Notes: generated by a model not told the origin, from the letters alone. A stretch of 64,000 nucleotides of DNA from Lacinutrix sp. Hel_I_90 (GCF_000934685.1 NZ_JYNQ01000001.1:2964501-3028500); one strand, 5' to 3'; shown: positions 37,917 through 48,208, counted from the first letter of the stretch. Numbers and translations are program-made.

Positions 37917-40424
37917 ATGGCGAAGAATTTAGTTATAGTTGAGTCACCTGCAAAGGCTAAAACAATTGAAAAATTTTTAGGAAAAGACTTTAAAGTTGAG
38001 TCAAGTTACGGACATATATCCGACTTGCCTTCTAAAGAATTAGGAGTAGATGTAGAAGGTGATTTCGATCCAAAATATGAAGTTTCTACAGATAAGAAAG
38101 CCGTAGTTAAAAAGCTAAAAGATTTGGCTAAGAAGGCAGAAATGGTTTGGTTAGCTAGTGATGAAGATCGAGAAGGAGAAGCTATTGCATGGCATTTAGC
38201 AGAATCTTTAGGTCTGGATAAAAACAAAACAAAGCGAATTGTATTTCATGAGATTACAAAAGCCGCAATCCAGAAAGCGGTAGAGAACCCAAGGCAAATA
38301 GATTACGATTTAGTCGATGCGCAACAAGCACGTCGTGTATTAGATAGAATTGTAGGTTATGAATTGTCTCCTGTATTATGGCGTAAAGTAAAAGGCGGTT
38401 TGTCTGCTGGACGTGTACAGTCTGTCTCTGTACGTTTAATTGTTGAGCGCGAACGTGAGATAAATGATTTCGAACCTGAAGCGTCTTATAGAGTTGATGC
38501 TGAATTTTCAAATGAAGAAGGCCAGTCTTTTAAAGCCAAGCTTCCTAAGACCATAAAAACGAAAGCACAGGCTTTAAAATTCTTAGAGCAAAATGCAAAC
38601 ACTACATTTAAGGTTTCCGATTTAGAAAAAAAACCAGCTAAAAAAGCACCTGCTGCACCATTTACAACGTCTACATTACAACAGGAAGCCTCACGAAAAT
38701 TGTATTTTTCAGTAAGTAAAACCATGAACATGGCACAGCGTTTATACGAAGCCGGTTTAATAACTTATATGAGAACCGATAGTGTAAACTTAAGTGATGA
38801 AGCTAGAAAAGGAGCAGAGAAAGAAATTACAGCGGCTTACGGAAAAGAGTATTCAAAAGAGCGTAAATATAAAGGTAAGTCTAAGGGCGCACAAGAAGCC
38901 CACGAAGCCATTCGTCCTACAGATTTTTCAGTACATTCTGTTGCTATAGACAGAGACCAGGCAAGATTATACGATTTAATTTGGAAACGTGCCATTGCCT
39001 CACAAATGAGTGAAGCAAAACTAGAGCGTACCAATGTAAAAATAAACGCAGCAGCACATAATGAAACCTTCACAGCAAACGGAGAGGTTATTACTTTTGA
39101 TGGCTTTTTAAAAGTGTATTTAGAAGGCACCGATGATGAAGATGTTGAGCAGGAAGGCATGTTGCCAGCCATGAAAGTAAACGAAACTTTACTTAATAAT
39201 TACATTAATGCAACAGAGCGTTATTCAAGACCACCATATAGATATACTGAAGCTTCTTTGGTGAAAAAATTAGAAGAATTAGGTATTGGTCGACCGTCTA
39301 CTTATGCGCCAACTATTTCTACCATTCAGAACAGAAATTATGTTGAAAAGGGAACCATTGATGGTAAAGAGCGGGAGTATACACAACTCGTTTTAAAGCA
39401 TGATAAAGTAAAAGACAATCTACTAACCGAAAAAGTTGGTTCAGATAAAGGTAAACTTGTGCCTACAGATATTGGAATGATTGTGACTGATTTCTTGGTA
39501 AATCATTTTGAGAGTATCTTAGATTACAGTTTTACTGCAAATGTAGAAGATCAGTTTGATGATATCGCAGAAGGTAAAGCAGACTGGAAGAATGTTATGA
39601 AGGCATTCTATAAGGACTTTCATCCTAAAGTTGTGGATGTACAAGAAAATGCTGAGCGTGAGTCTGGAGAACGTATTCTAGGAGAAGATCCAAAAACAGG
39701 AAAACGGGTAAGTGTTCGTTTAGGTAAATTTGGACCAATGGTCCAAATGGGAACTGTAGATGATGAAGAAAAACCAACGTTTGCAAGTTTAGGCCCAGAG
39801 CAACAACTAGGGAGTATTACTTTCGAAGAGGCTATGGACTTGTTTAAACTTCCGAAACAATTAGGAGAGTATAAAGGCGAGCCAGTTGAAGTAAACAATG
39901 GCCGATTTGGACCTTATGTAAAATATGGGGAGAAATTTATTTCTTTAGCACCAGGTCAAGATCCACTAAGTATAGAAAAAGAGGAAGCGATTGCGTTGAT
40001 TAAAGAAAAAGAAATCGCAGATGCACCTATTTATACTTATAAAGGTAAAGGGGTAACCAAAGGAAAAGGACGATTTGGACCATTCATTAAATGGGATGGT
40101 ATGTTTATTAACGTGAATAAAAAATACGATTGGGATAATTTATCTGAAGCAGAACTAGTTGAATTGATTGAAACGAAGATTCAGAAGGAAATAGATAAGG
40201 TTATTCACAATTGGGAAGAAGAAGGTATTCGTGTGGAGAAAGCCCGTTGGGGGAGATTCAACATCTTAAAAGGTAAGGTGAAAATTGAACTACCAAAAAC
40301 AGTAGATGCAGCAGCATTGACTTTGGATGAAGTGAAGGGTATCATAGAAAAAAATGCACCAAAGAAAAAGGCAGCAAAGAAAAAACCAGCTGCTAAAAAG
40401 AAAACGGCAACTAAAAAGAAATAA
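37917..40424 (+). CDS. topA: DNA topoisomerase I
   Basis: Type IA topoisomerase (835 residues from this start) that relaxes negative supercoils. The TOPRIM domain opens with LVIVESPAKAKTIEKFLG; the catalytic tyrosine is Y284 in LITYMRTDSVNLS. Instead of C4 zinc fingers the C-terminal part has three Toprim_Crpt-like repeats (RLGKFGPMVQMG, NNGRFGPYVKYG, GKGRFGPFIKWDG) and a Lys/Ala tail for DNA binding. Gene followed four bases later by the arginase-fold gene. Confidence 0.96.
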   Translation: MAKNLVIVESPAKAKTIEKFLGKDFKVESSYGHISDLPSKELGVDVEGDFDPKYEVSTDKKAVVKKLKDLAKKAEMVWLASDEDREGEAIAWHLAESLGLDKNKTKRIVFHEITKAAIQKAVENPRQIDYDLVDAQQARRVLDRIVGYELSPVLWRKVKGGLSAGRVQSVSVRLIVEREREINDFEPEASYRVDAEFSNEEGQSFKAKLPKTIKTKAQALKFLEQNANTTFKVSDLEKKPAKKAPAAPFTTSTLQQEASRKLYFSVSKTMNMAQRLYEAGLITYMRTDSVNLSDEARKGAEKEITAAYGKEYSKERKYKGKSKGAQEAHEAIRPTDFSVHSVAIDRDQARLYDLIWKRAIASQMSEAKLERTNVKINAAAHNETFTANGEVITFDGFLKVYLEGTDDEDVEQEGMLPAMKVNETLLNNYINATERYSRPPYRYTEASLVKKLEELGIGRPSTYAPTISTIQNRNYVEKGTIDGKEREYTQLVLKHDKVKDNLLTEKVGSDKGKLVPTDIGMIVTDFLVNHFESILDYSFTANVEDQFDDIAEGKADWKNVMKAFYKDFHPKVVDVQENAERESGERILGEDPKTGKRVSVRLGKFGPMVQMGTVDDEEKPTFASLGPEQQLGSITFEEAMDLFKLPKQLGEYKGEPVEVNNGRFGPYVKYGEKFISLAPGQDPLSIEKEEAIALIKEKEIADAPIYTYKGKGVTKGKGRFGPFIKWDGMFINVNKKYDWDNLSEAELVELIETKIQKEIDKVIHNWEEEGIRVEKARWGRFNILKGKVKIELPKTVDAAALTLDEVKGIIEKNAPKKKAAKKKPAAKKKTATKKK

Positions 40425-40427
40425 GTT

Positions 40428-41594
40428 ATGAATTTTAATTTTTTATCGCCTGTTCAAGATGCAGTATTGGCTCATAATGAGTTGTTATCCATGCAAGCGT
40501 TGGGGAGGAAATTAAAAATTCATTCGCAACATAATGGCATGCCAGATTTAGAAGGTGTTTCTATTGCTATTATTGGCGTATTAGAAAATCGTAATGACAT
40601 AAATTATATAGGGGAGACATTTCAGCTTAATGAAGTTAGAAAATCTTTCTATGCCTTATTTCCCGGGAGTTGGAATACCACTATTGCCGATTTAGGTGAT
40701 ATAAACAAAGGAGAGTCTGTTGAAGATACCTACTTTGCGCTTAAAACTACAGTTTCGATTTTAGTTCAAAAAAAAATCATCCCTATTGTATTGGGTGGTA
40801 GCCAGGATTTAACTTACGCAATGTATCGTGCTTACGATCATTTAATGCCAATGGTAAATATTGTGAATGTCGATTCGTGTTTCGATCTAGGAGATTCTAC
40901 AAAACCAATTAAGAATAACAGCTTTGTGGGTAAGGTGATATTAGATCAACCTTATAATTTATTCAATTATGCAACTGTTGGTTATCAAACCTATTTTAAT
41001 TCTCAGGAAGAAATAGACTTAATGGAGCGCTTATATTTTGAAGCCTATCGCTTAGGTGAGGTTTCTAATGATATTACTTTAGTTGAGCCAGTGATGCGTG
41101 ATGCTAATATTGTAAGTATCGATTTAGGTGCTGTTAAAGCAAGTGAAGTTAGCTTAAAGCAACGGGTGTCTCCCAATGGTCTGGATGGAAAAGAAATTTG
41201 TGCAGTTGCGCGTTACGCAGGGATTAGTAACAAAGTATCTGCTTTTGGGATTTTTGAATACAAGCCCTCTTATGACGACGAAGTCACTGCGATGTTAATC
41301 TCGCAAATGCTATGGTATTTCGTTGAAGGTGTTAATTGTAGAATAAAGGATGATGATTTTCTGAACGATGATAGTCATCAGAAATTTACTACATTAGCAG
41401 ATTCAGAAGAATTAATATTTTATAAAAGCACTAAAACAGGACGTTGGTGGATAGAAATACCTTTTTTAGTAAATGTTAATAATAAATTAAAGAAGCATAC
41501 GTTATTACCTTGCACGCAAAAAGACTATCTTGATGCATGTGACGGTGAAATTCCAAATAGATGGTATAAGGCATATCAGAAAAATAGTGTCTAG
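40428..41594 (+). CDS. Arginase-fold formimidoylglutamase-like protein, degenerate metal site
   Basis: A 388-residue ureohydrolase-family protein. Canonical manganese motifs are altered: GGDHS is GGSQD (Q126), DAHxD is DSCFD (D149, C151, D153) and SxDxD is SIDLG (D232, G234). Three of six expected metal ligands are thus missing and hydrolase activity is doubtful. Context next to topA and directly before gldK recurs in flavobacteria, as far as the family is known, so a role linked to gliding or secretion is possible but unproven. Confidence 0.8.
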   Translation: MNFNFLSPVQDAVLAHNELLSMQALGRKLKIHSQHNGMPDLEGVSIAIIGVLENRNDINYIGETFQLNEVRKSFYALFPGSWNTTIADLGDINKGESVEDTYFALKTTVSILVQKKIIPIVLGGSQDLTYAMYRAYDHLMPMVNIVNVDSCFDLGDSTKPIKNNSFVGKVILDQPYNLFNYATVGYQTYFNSQEEIDLMERLYFEAYRLGEVSNDITLVEPVMRDANIVSIDLGAVKASEVSLKQRVSPNGLDGKEICAVARYAGISNKVSAFGIFEYKPSYDDEVTAMLISQMLWYFVEGVNCRIKDDDFLNDDSHQKFTTLADSEELIFYKSTKTGRWWIEIPFLVNVNNKLKKHTLLPCTQKDYLDACDGEIPNRWYKAYQKNSV

Positions 41595-41681
41595 TAATTG
41601 AACAACTATCGATTTTAACATAATATTTATCGTTAAAAAGCGTTTTTTTTACGATGAAACGTAAATTTTTTAGTTAAAAAG

Positions 41682-41712
41682 TTGTTTTTTAGGAAATATA
41701 TAAATATGTTTA
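41682..41712 (+). promoter_or_regulatory. Candidate gldK promoter
   Basis: TTG (41682-41684), 20 bases, TATGTTTA (41705-41712), one mismatch to TAnnTTTG. Gives a leader of about 40 bases before the gldK ATG. The rest of the 164-base gap is AT-rich without other signals. Confidence 0.4.
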
Positions 41713-41758
41713 CGGTCTTAAAAAAATCAAGAGTATAAAATTAACCTCGAGTTTTACA

Positions 41759-43126
41759 ATGAATATGAAGAAATTTATAGTATTAACGGCAGTTTTAGCA
41801 CTTTTACTTAGTTGCGGGTCTAAGGACAAGGGACAATTAGTAGGTGTTAAAGGTAAAAAATGGCATCCAGAAAAACCTTATGGTATGACATTAGTACCAG
41901 GAGGTGCATTTATTATGGGTAAAGCTGATGATGATTTAGCTGGAATTCAAGATGCGCCTGCAAAAACGGTTACTGTTAGAGCATTCTATATGGATGAAAC
42001 AGAAATCACAAACAGTGAGTATCGCCAGTTCGTAGAATGGGTGAGAGATTCAACCATTAGAACAAAACTCGCAATCTTAGCGGATGAAGTGGGAGAAGTT
42101 CCAGGTAACGGAGGGATTGGTGAATTTGCATTTAAAGATGCCGATTCTTCTAATATGTCTGCTTACGAAAAGTATATGATTGATAACTATAGTGGTCTCG
42201 GTGAAACAGGTTACGAAGGAAGAAAGTTAAATAGAGATATTGACTTGGTTTTCGATACGGCTGACTACCCAGATGAGTACTATGTAGAAGTTATGGATAC
42301 GATGTACTTGCCTATCGAAGAGTCTTATAACGGCCAACGTACTTGGGATGTCACAAAGTTTAAGTTCCAATTCACCTACATGGACATAGCTAAAGCGGCA
42401 AAAAATAAAAATTTACGTCGTAAAGATGTTATCCATAAAGAAGAAGTAGCGATCTATCCTGATACTACAGCATGGATTCGTGATTTTGCGTACTCTTATA
42501 ATGAGCCAATGCATAATGATTATTTCTGGCATGACGCTTACAGTGATTATCCAGTAGTTGGAGTGTCTTGGAAACAGGCAAAAGCATTTTGCCAATGGAG
42601 AACACAGCATCACAATACGTATAGAAAAGAGCGTAAGAGACATTATGTGAATTCTTACCGTTTACCTAGTGAGGCAGAATGGGAGTATGCAGCAAGAGGT
42701 GGCTTACAAGCGGCAACCTTCCCTTGGGGCGGACCGTATGCTAAGAATGACAGAGGTTGTTTTATGGCGAATTTTAAACCATTACGTGGTGATTATGCCG
42801 CAGATCAAGCATTATATACTGTAGAAGCGGACGCTTACGAGCCTAATGATTATAACCTATATAATATGGCTGGTAATGTCTCAGAATGGGTGAATGGGTC
42901 TTACGATCCAGGTTCATATGAGTTTGTGTCAACTATAAATCCAAGTGTTAACGATGAAAACAACCAACGAAAAGTGGTTAGAGGTGGTTCTTGGAAAGAT
43001 GTTGCCTATTTCTTACAAGTAAGTTCAAGAGATTATGAATATGCAGATTCTGCAAGAAGTTATATAGGTTTCAGAACAGTACAAGATTATATGGGAACAG
43101 AAGTAACCTCTAATGCAAGAAGATAA
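41759..43126 (+). CDS. gldK: Gliding motility / type IX secretion lipoprotein GldK
   Basis: A 455-residue lipoprotein (lipobox LLLSCG, C19) with an FGE-sulfatase-like fold: MTLVPGGAFIMG, RLPSEAEWEYAARGG, NMAGNVSEWVNGSY and VRGGSWKD. GldK and GldN form the periplasmic ring of the type IX secretion system attached to the outer membrane. First gene of gldKLMN. Confidence 0.96.
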   Translation: MNMKKFIVLTAVLALLLSCGSKDKGQLVGVKGKKWHPEKPYGMTLVPGGAFIMGKADDDLAGIQDAPAKTVTVRAFYMDETEITNSEYRQFVEWVRDSTIRTKLAILADEVGEVPGNGGIGEFAFKDADSSNMSAYEKYMIDNYSGLGETGYEGRKLNRDIDLVFDTADYPDEYYVEVMDTMYLPIEESYNGQRTWDVTKFKFQFTYMDIAKAAKNKNLRRKDVIHKEEVAIYPDTTAWIRDFAYSYNEPMHNDYFWHDAYSDYPVVGVSWKQAKAFCQWRTQHHNTYRKERKRHYVNSYRLPSEAEWEYAARGGLQAATFPWGGPYAKNDRGCFMANFKPLRGDYAADQALYTVEADAYEPNDYNLYNMAGNVSEWVNGSYDPGSYEFVSTINPSVNDENNQRKVVRGGSWKDVAYFLQVSSRDYEYADSARSYIGFRTVQDYMGTEVTSNARR

Positions 43127-43188
43127 ATAAAATATTAAATTATAAACCCTACTTAAAAAATAAATTAACTACGTAAAACTAAGAAATT

Positions 43189-43821
43189 ATGGCACAACAA
43201 GGAAAAATGACAATAACTAATATGATCTACGGATTAGGAGCAGCAATCGTAATCGTAGGTGCATTATTCAAAATACAACACTGGCCACTGGCTTCAGAGA
43301 TTTTAACATTAGGTATGATTGTAGAAGCTCTAGTATTTACTTACTCTGCATTCGAAAAACAAAATTCAGATTTAGATTGGTCATTAGTATACCCGGAATT
43401 AGCTGGTGGTGCATTGACTAAAAAAGGTGTAAAAGAAGAACCTCAAGATGCTGAAGGCATGTTATCTAAAAAATTAGATAGCTTATTAAAAGAAGCTAAG
43501 ATCGATGGTGAATTAATGGCAAGCTTAGGTACTAGTATCAAAAACTTTGAAGGGGCTGCAAAAGGCATTTCTCCAACTGTAGATTCTATGGCTGCACAAA
43601 AGCGATATGGTGAAGAACTATCATTAGCTGCTGCACAAATGGAATCATTAAATAGCTTGTACAAAGTGCAAATGGAAAGCGTTAATCGTCAGTCTCTTAT
43701 TAATGAAGAGTCAGTTGAAAATGCAACTAAATTAAAAGAACAAATGCAATCTTTAGCGTCTAATTTATCTTCATTAAATGGAGTATATGGTGGCATGTTA
43801 TCTGCAATGAACAAAAACTAA
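43189..43821 (+). CDS. gldL: Gliding motility motor protein GldL
   Basis: A 210-residue inner membrane protein with two helices (about 11-30 and 36-56) and a cytoplasmic coiled tail. The essential membrane glutamate of the GldLM proton motor corresponds to E46 in LGMIVEALVF. With GldM it converts proton flow into rotation that powers gliding and secretion. Confidence 0.96.
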   Translation: MAQQGKMTITNMIYGLGAAIVIVGALFKIQHWPLASEILTLGMIVEALVFTYSAFEKQNSDLDWSLVYPELAGGALTKKGVKEEPQDAEGMLSKKLDSLLKEAKIDGELMASLGTSIKNFEGAAKGISPTVDSMAAQKRYGEELSLAAAQMESLNSLYKVQMESVNRQSLINEESVENATKLKEQMQSLASNLSSLNGVYGGMLSAMNKN

Positions 43822-43862
43822 TTAGTAATTAGTATAATTAATAACTTAAAAACTAATTAGAT

Positions 43863-45428
43863 ATGGCAGGAGGAAAAGCATCTGCAAGGCAGAAAATGAT
43901 TAACTTGATGTATTTAGTATTCATCGCAATGATGGCTATGAATATGTCAAAAGAAGTGCTATCGGCATTTGGACTTATGGAAGTGAAGTTTGCTAATGCA
44001 AACGAAGATACTGAAGCAAAAAATGAAGCACTATTAGCAAACTTGTTAGTTAAGGCTGAAGAAAAACCAGAAGATTTTGCTGTTCCAGCGGAAAAAGCTA
44101 AACAGGTAAATATAGTTTCAGAACGATTTTTTAAATACATCGAAACTATAAAAGTGGAGTTGTTAAAGTCTGGAGATTATAAAGTAGATCCTAAGACTGG
44201 TAAATTACCATTCGAAGAGATGGACAAGACTGATATTCTTGATGAAAAATGGTTTACAGGAGATGATTTAACTAAAGACGGTAAAGAGGTCATGGCTAAA
44301 ATTGAACAGTATAAAAAAGATATACTTGATATTTTAGGAACAGACGTTAAATACCAGACAGCAATAGCGAGTTTTAAAAAGCGTTTTGATACTGATAAAG
44401 TAGTTAATAATGATGGTAAGAAAATCGATTGGTTAAATTACCATTATCAAGGATTCCCAGCAATTGCATCATACACAAAGTTAACTGCGATGCAAAATGA
44501 CGTTATGGTTACTGAAGCAAATATGTTCAACCTGTTTTTAGGGAATACCTTAGATGCTGCAGTATCACTAAATAAGTTTAAGGCAATCGTATTAGCTGAT
44601 AAATCTGCATTTTTTGCAGGTGAAAAATTTCAAGGACGCGTTGTATTAGGTAAATATGCAAACGTAACGCCAACAAAATTAACAGTTCAAGGGAAAGAAA
44701 TTGATATTTCAGAAGCCATTGATTCTACAGGAGCTGCTAATTTAGATTTTAATGTTGGAAATGTTGGTGAGCATCAGATTGAAGGTAAGTTTACTTTCTT
44801 AGAAGACGGTAAGCCGCTAGAAATTCCAATCGTAGCTAACTACGTTGTAGTGCCAAGACCTAACTCTGCAACTATTTCTGCAGATAAAATGAACGTTGTA
44901 TACCGTGGTGTTTCAAATCCAATGACAATTTCTTTTGCTGGTGTACCAGATAATAAGGTATCTGCTAGTGCTCCAGGCTTAAAAAAAGGAAGTAAAACTG
45001 GTCAATATTCTATGGTGCCAGGTTCAGGTAGAGAAGTGACTATTAGTGTAACTGCTACATTAGATGACGGTTCTAAAGTTAATGATAAAGCTAGTTTTAG
45101 AATTAAAGACATACCTAAACCATCAGGTCAAATTGCTGGTCAAATAGGAACAGCTACATTACCAAGAAACAATGTGGAAATTGGTAAAGTAGAGGCCGTT
45201 TTAGAAGAATTTGATTTTGATTTACCACTAACAGTAACTGGATTTAAAATGAAAGTTGAAGGATTACCAAGTGTAAGTGTTTCTGGTAACAGAATGAATA
45301 GTCAAGCTAAAGCTGCTATTGGTAAGGCTAAAAGAGGGTCTTCTATTCAAATATTTGATATTAAGTCTAAGTCTAATGGACCTAGAATTAAGCCAGCTGC
45401 CCCAATAGTTATAGAGTTGTCTAACTAA
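43863..45428 (+). CDS. gldM: Gliding motility motor protein GldM
   Basis: A 521-residue protein with one N-terminal membrane helix (MINLMYLVFIAMMAM) and a long periplasmic part of several domains that spans to the GldKN ring. R9 in SARQKM matches the conserved arginine near the membrane in the F. johnsoniae protein. Ends in IKPAAPIVIELSN, a normal C-terminus. 41 bases after gldL. Confidence 0.96.
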   Translation: MAGGKASARQKMINLMYLVFIAMMAMNMSKEVLSAFGLMEVKFANANEDTEAKNEALLANLLVKAEEKPEDFAVPAEKAKQVNIVSERFFKYIETIKVELLKSGDYKVDPKTGKLPFEEMDKTDILDEKWFTGDDLTKDGKEVMAKIEQYKKDILDILGTDVKYQTAIASFKKRFDTDKVVNNDGKKIDWLNYHYQGFPAIASYTKLTAMQNDVMVTEANMFNLFLGNTLDAAVSLNKFKAIVLADKSAFFAGEKFQGRVVLGKYANVTPTKLTVQGKEIDISEAIDSTGAANLDFNVGNVGEHQIEGKFTFLEDGKPLEIPIVANYVVVPRPNSATISADKMNVVYRGVSNPMTISFAGVPDNKVSASAPGLKKGSKTGQYSMVPGSGREVTISVTATLDDGSKVNDKASFRIKDIPKPSGQIAGQIGTATLPRNNVEIGKVEAVLEEFDFDLPLTVTGFKMKVEGLPSVSVSGNRMNSQAKAAIGKAKRGSSIQIFDIKSKSNGPRIKPAAPIVIELSN

Positions 45429-45467
45429 TCACTTTGTAATTAATTAAATTTAAAAAAACACAGTAAA

Positions 45468-46367
45468 ATGAACTATAAATCTTTATTAGCAATCGTATGT
45501 GGTGTAGTATTTACTTCTACTACCTTTGCTCAGGCTAACATTCTAAATGCTAAAACTCCAAAAGAGATTGGCGTGAGAACTGACCAACAAAAAGCTTTAG
45601 ATAACGATAAACCCCTAGAATATGGGTATGTTGATGATAGAGATATCATGTTTGCTAAAATGACTTGGGAAAAAGTGATTTTAGATGAACGTGTTAACTT
45701 TCCATTATATTATCCTGTGGATACTAATAATATTGGAAATAACAGACGTTCATTATACGATGTATTGACAAAAGCAATTGTCGAAGGTAAAATAGAAAAC
45801 GTTTATAACGATTCTTATTTTACTGGTAAACGTACCGCTGTAGAATTAGCAGACATCACAACTAAAATAGATACTTTAGATATTGGTTACGACCAATTTA
45901 ATGCAGATGGTTTTGTAGATCCAGAGTATATTACTACTCGGAAAATTGCTTCTTATGATATTAGCGCCTACTTAATTAAAGGGATGTGGTATTTTGATAA
46001 ACGTCAAGGAGAATTAAAGTACCGTCTATTAGGTATTGCACCAGCTGCACCAGATGTTAACTTTATTGATTCTAAAGATGAGGCCAACAGAAAACCTAAT
46101 GCATTATTTTGGGTGTTCTATCCAGATGCTAGACAAGTATTACATGATGCTAAATCGTTTAACTCTAAAAACAGTGCCGTTCCATTTTCATTCGATCACA
46201 TTTTAAACTCAAGACGTTTTAATGGAATCATTACAAGAGAAGAAAACGTATACGGTGACCGTAAAGTTGAAGAATATATTGCTGAAAATGCATTGATGCA
46301 ACTCTTAGAGTCTAGACGTATCAAAGATAAAATTAGAAACTTTGAATTAGATATGTGGTCATATTAA
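45468..46367 (+). CDS. gldN: Gliding motility / type IX secretion protein GldN
   Basis: A 299-residue periplasmic ring protein with a signal peptide (FTSTTFAQ). Recognisable blocks are DDRDIMFAKMTWEKVI, DISAYLIKGMWYFDKRQGEL and VFYPDARQVL. Last gene of the operon and followed by a terminator. Confidence 0.96.
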   Translation: MNYKSLLAIVCGVVFTSTTFAQANILNAKTPKEIGVRTDQQKALDNDKPLEYGYVDDRDIMFAKMTWEKVILDERVNFPLYYPVDTNNIGNNRRSLYDVLTKAIVEGKIENVYNDSYFTGKRTAVELADITTKIDTLDIGYDQFNADGFVDPEYITTRKIASYDISAYLIKGMWYFDKRQGELKYRLLGIAPAAPDVNFIDSKDEANRKPNALFWVFYPDARQVLHDAKSFNSKNSAVPFSFDHILNSRRFNGIITREENVYGDRKVEEYIAENALMQLLESRRIKDKIRNFELDMWSY

Positions 46368-46389
46368 TTTAAAATGATAGTATATTTTA

Positions 46390-46421
46390 AACGCTCACTT
46401 TTTAAGTGGGCGTTTTTTTTT
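46390..46421 (+). terminator. Terminator of gldKLMN
   Basis: An 11-pair stem (46390-46400 with 46404-46414, one G-T wobble, three-base loop) followed by T8. Confidence 0.82.
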
Positions 46422-46553
46422 ATATGGAGTACTCCAATGGGTATCATTTTACTGTCATTCTTTTGAAATACTAATTTTAGGGATATCATTATTTAAAATG
46501 AGGATCAATAAAAAATGCTGGAATCTACTACCTTAGCAAATTAAATAAATATA

Positions 46554-47639
46554 ATGAGTAAGTTGAACACAGTTGCCTCCTCGGGAGGATTTAGAAGGGT
46601 TGATTATATCATAGTGGGCAGTGGTTTAGCAGGAATTGCTTTTTGCGAGCAATTATTAGCTAATAAAAAAACGTTTGTTGTTTTTGATAATAACTCTCAG
46701 CAATCGTCCACGGTAGCAGGCGGGCTATATAACCCTGTGACTTTAAAGCGCTTTACACCAGTATGGAGGAGTAAAGAACAACTGGAAATTGCGTTAGCGA
46801 CTTATAAAAAAATAGAAGAACGTTTAAAGGTCACATTAGATTATAAAATTCCAGTTTTAAGACGGTTTACCTCATTAGAAGAACAGAACAACTGGTTTTT
46901 AGCTTCAGATAAAATAGGTCTTGAAGAGTATTTGTCTACTACGATCCAGAAGAACACTAATGCGTGTATTGATGCAACATACGGTTTCGGCGAAGTCCTG
47001 CAAACAGGAAGAATAGATACTAAGCTATTGATCTCAGAATATAAAGTCTTTTTAAAGCAGCAGGGGCTACTGGTAGAAGAAGCTTTTGAGTATGATACTC
47101 TAGCTCCTGAAGACCCTATAATAAAATATAAGAATTTTGAAGCGAGGCATCTCATCTTTGCTGAAGGCTTTGGTATAAATAAGAATCCGTATTTTAATCA
47201 TTTGCCACTCGAAGGTACCAAAGGGGAGCTTATTACCATTCATGCACCCCATCTAAAATTAGATTTTGTATTAAAATCAAGTGTGTTTGTAATTCCCTTA
47301 GGAAATGATTTATATAGAATAGGATCCACTTACGAGCATAAAGATAAAACCAACACTATTTCAACAGAAGCAAGAGAACAGTTATTGAAGAAGCTTAAAA
47401 CCTTTATAGATTGCGAATTTGAGGTGGTCAATCAAGTTGCTGGCATACGGCCAACAGTTAAAGACAGGAGAGCGTTAGTAGGAACACATCAAAATTATAA
47501 AAAATATCACGTGCTCAATGGCTTAGGTACTCGTGGGGTAATGATTGCACCATATGTTGCGAAACAACTCTATGAGTTAGTTGAACATAATACACCAATA
47601 GAAGCTGATATTGACAGCAATCGTTTCGATAGCCTTTAA
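46554..47639 (+). CDS. FAD-dependent oxidoreductase, DAO family
   Basis: A 361-residue D-amino-acid-oxidase-like flavoprotein. The Rossmann motif is VDYIIVGSGLAGIAFCE (about 17-33) with a C-terminal FAD contact in NGLGTRGVMIAPYVA. Substrate unknown; family members oxidise amines or amino acids. TACCTTAG at 46529-46536 is a -7 candidate with one mismatch. It follows the gld operon but is separated by its terminator. Confidence 0.85.
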   Translation: MSKLNTVASSGGFRRVDYIIVGSGLAGIAFCEQLLANKKTFVVFDNNSQQSSTVAGGLYNPVTLKRFTPVWRSKEQLEIALATYKKIEERLKVTLDYKIPVLRRFTSLEEQNNWFLASDKIGLEEYLSTTIQKNTNACIDATYGFGEVLQTGRIDTKLLISEYKVFLKQQGLLVEEAFEYDTLAPEDPIIKYKNFEARHLIFAEGFGINKNPYFNHLPLEGTKGELITIHAPHLKLDFVLKSSVFVIPLGNDLYRIGSTYEHKDKTNTISTEAREQLLKKLKTFIDCEFEVVNQVAGIRPTVKDRRALVGTHQNYKKYHVLNGLGTRGVMIAPYVAKQLYELVEHNTPIEADIDSNRFDSL

Positions 47640-47664
47640 GTTTAATGTTCCCTTATAAGACGGA

Positions 47665-47685
47665 CTGCTTTCTCAAGCAAAGCAG
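47665..47685 (+). terminator. Possible weak terminator hairpin
   Basis: CTGCTTT (47665-47671) pairs with AAAGCAG (47679-47685) over a seven-base loop, in the gap between the convergent FAD and DUF983 genes. Only a short T stretch follows, so terminator function is uncertain. The rest of the 149-base gap shows nothing. Confidence 0.3.
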
Positions 47686-47788
47686 AGGTCGTTTATAGTT
47701 AAGGATGAAAAAGGTATTTTTTTGTGCGCGGCTTAGGTGAAAAAAAGATACAGTGTAAAGGCTGACTTGCAGGTGACACCAAAATAAT

Positions 47789-48172
47789 CTAAGGTTTTGC
47801 CCTAGATTTATCGTAGTTAATAAAAAGATTAATCCAGATATTACGTGAAATTCTAACAATTATTGGGTAGAAAATAAGCATCACCGTAACAATAGAAATA
47901 AAACCAACGGTGAGTGTGCTCCCAATAAAGAAATAACTAATAACAAAGGCCGCAACAGCGAAAGCAATGCCAACACCATAACTCACATACATTGAGCCAT
48001 AGAAAAACGAAGGTTCTATTTTATATTTCGTATTGCAATTAGAGCAACGTTCATGCATTTCAAAAAGCTGAGACAGTGCAAATGGGTTTTTATTAATGTA
48101 CATAGATTCTTCATGGCATTTAGGACAAACACCTGTAATTATACTATATAATTTTGAGCCTTTTTTAAACAT
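47789..48172 (-). CDS. DUF983 membrane protein
   Basis: A 127-residue protein with two CxxC pairs, CPKC and CSNC, before two membrane helices (VSYGVGIAFAVAAFVISYF and a second hydrophobic stretch). The cysteines probably bind zinc. Function unknown. An in-frame ATG 13 codons upstream is possible, but MFKKGSKLYSI is the usual start. Confidence 0.83.
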   Translation of the reverse strand: MFKKGSKLYSIITGVCPKCHEESMYINKNPFALSQLFEMHERCSNCNTKYKIEPSFFYGSMYVSYGVGIAFAVAAFVISYFFIGSTLTVGFISIVTVMLIFYPIIVRISRNIWINLFINYDKSRAKP

Positions 48173-48183
48173 ATAATTTAATG

Positions 48184-48191
48184 TACTTTTG
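48184..48191 (+). promoter_or_regulatory. Candidate -7 box for the ABC-F gene
   Basis: TACTTTTG matches TAnnTTTG and would start RNA near 48197, about 60 bases before the ABC-F ATG. The nearest upstream TTG is 27 bases away, longer than normal. Confidence 0.35.
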
Positions 48192-48208
48192 CATTTTATA
48201 ATAAGATA

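Noticed and set aside
47653-47859. Minus-strand frame overlapping the DUF983 gene end
   Set aside because: Different frame from DUF983, no known family and mostly in a non-coding gap.
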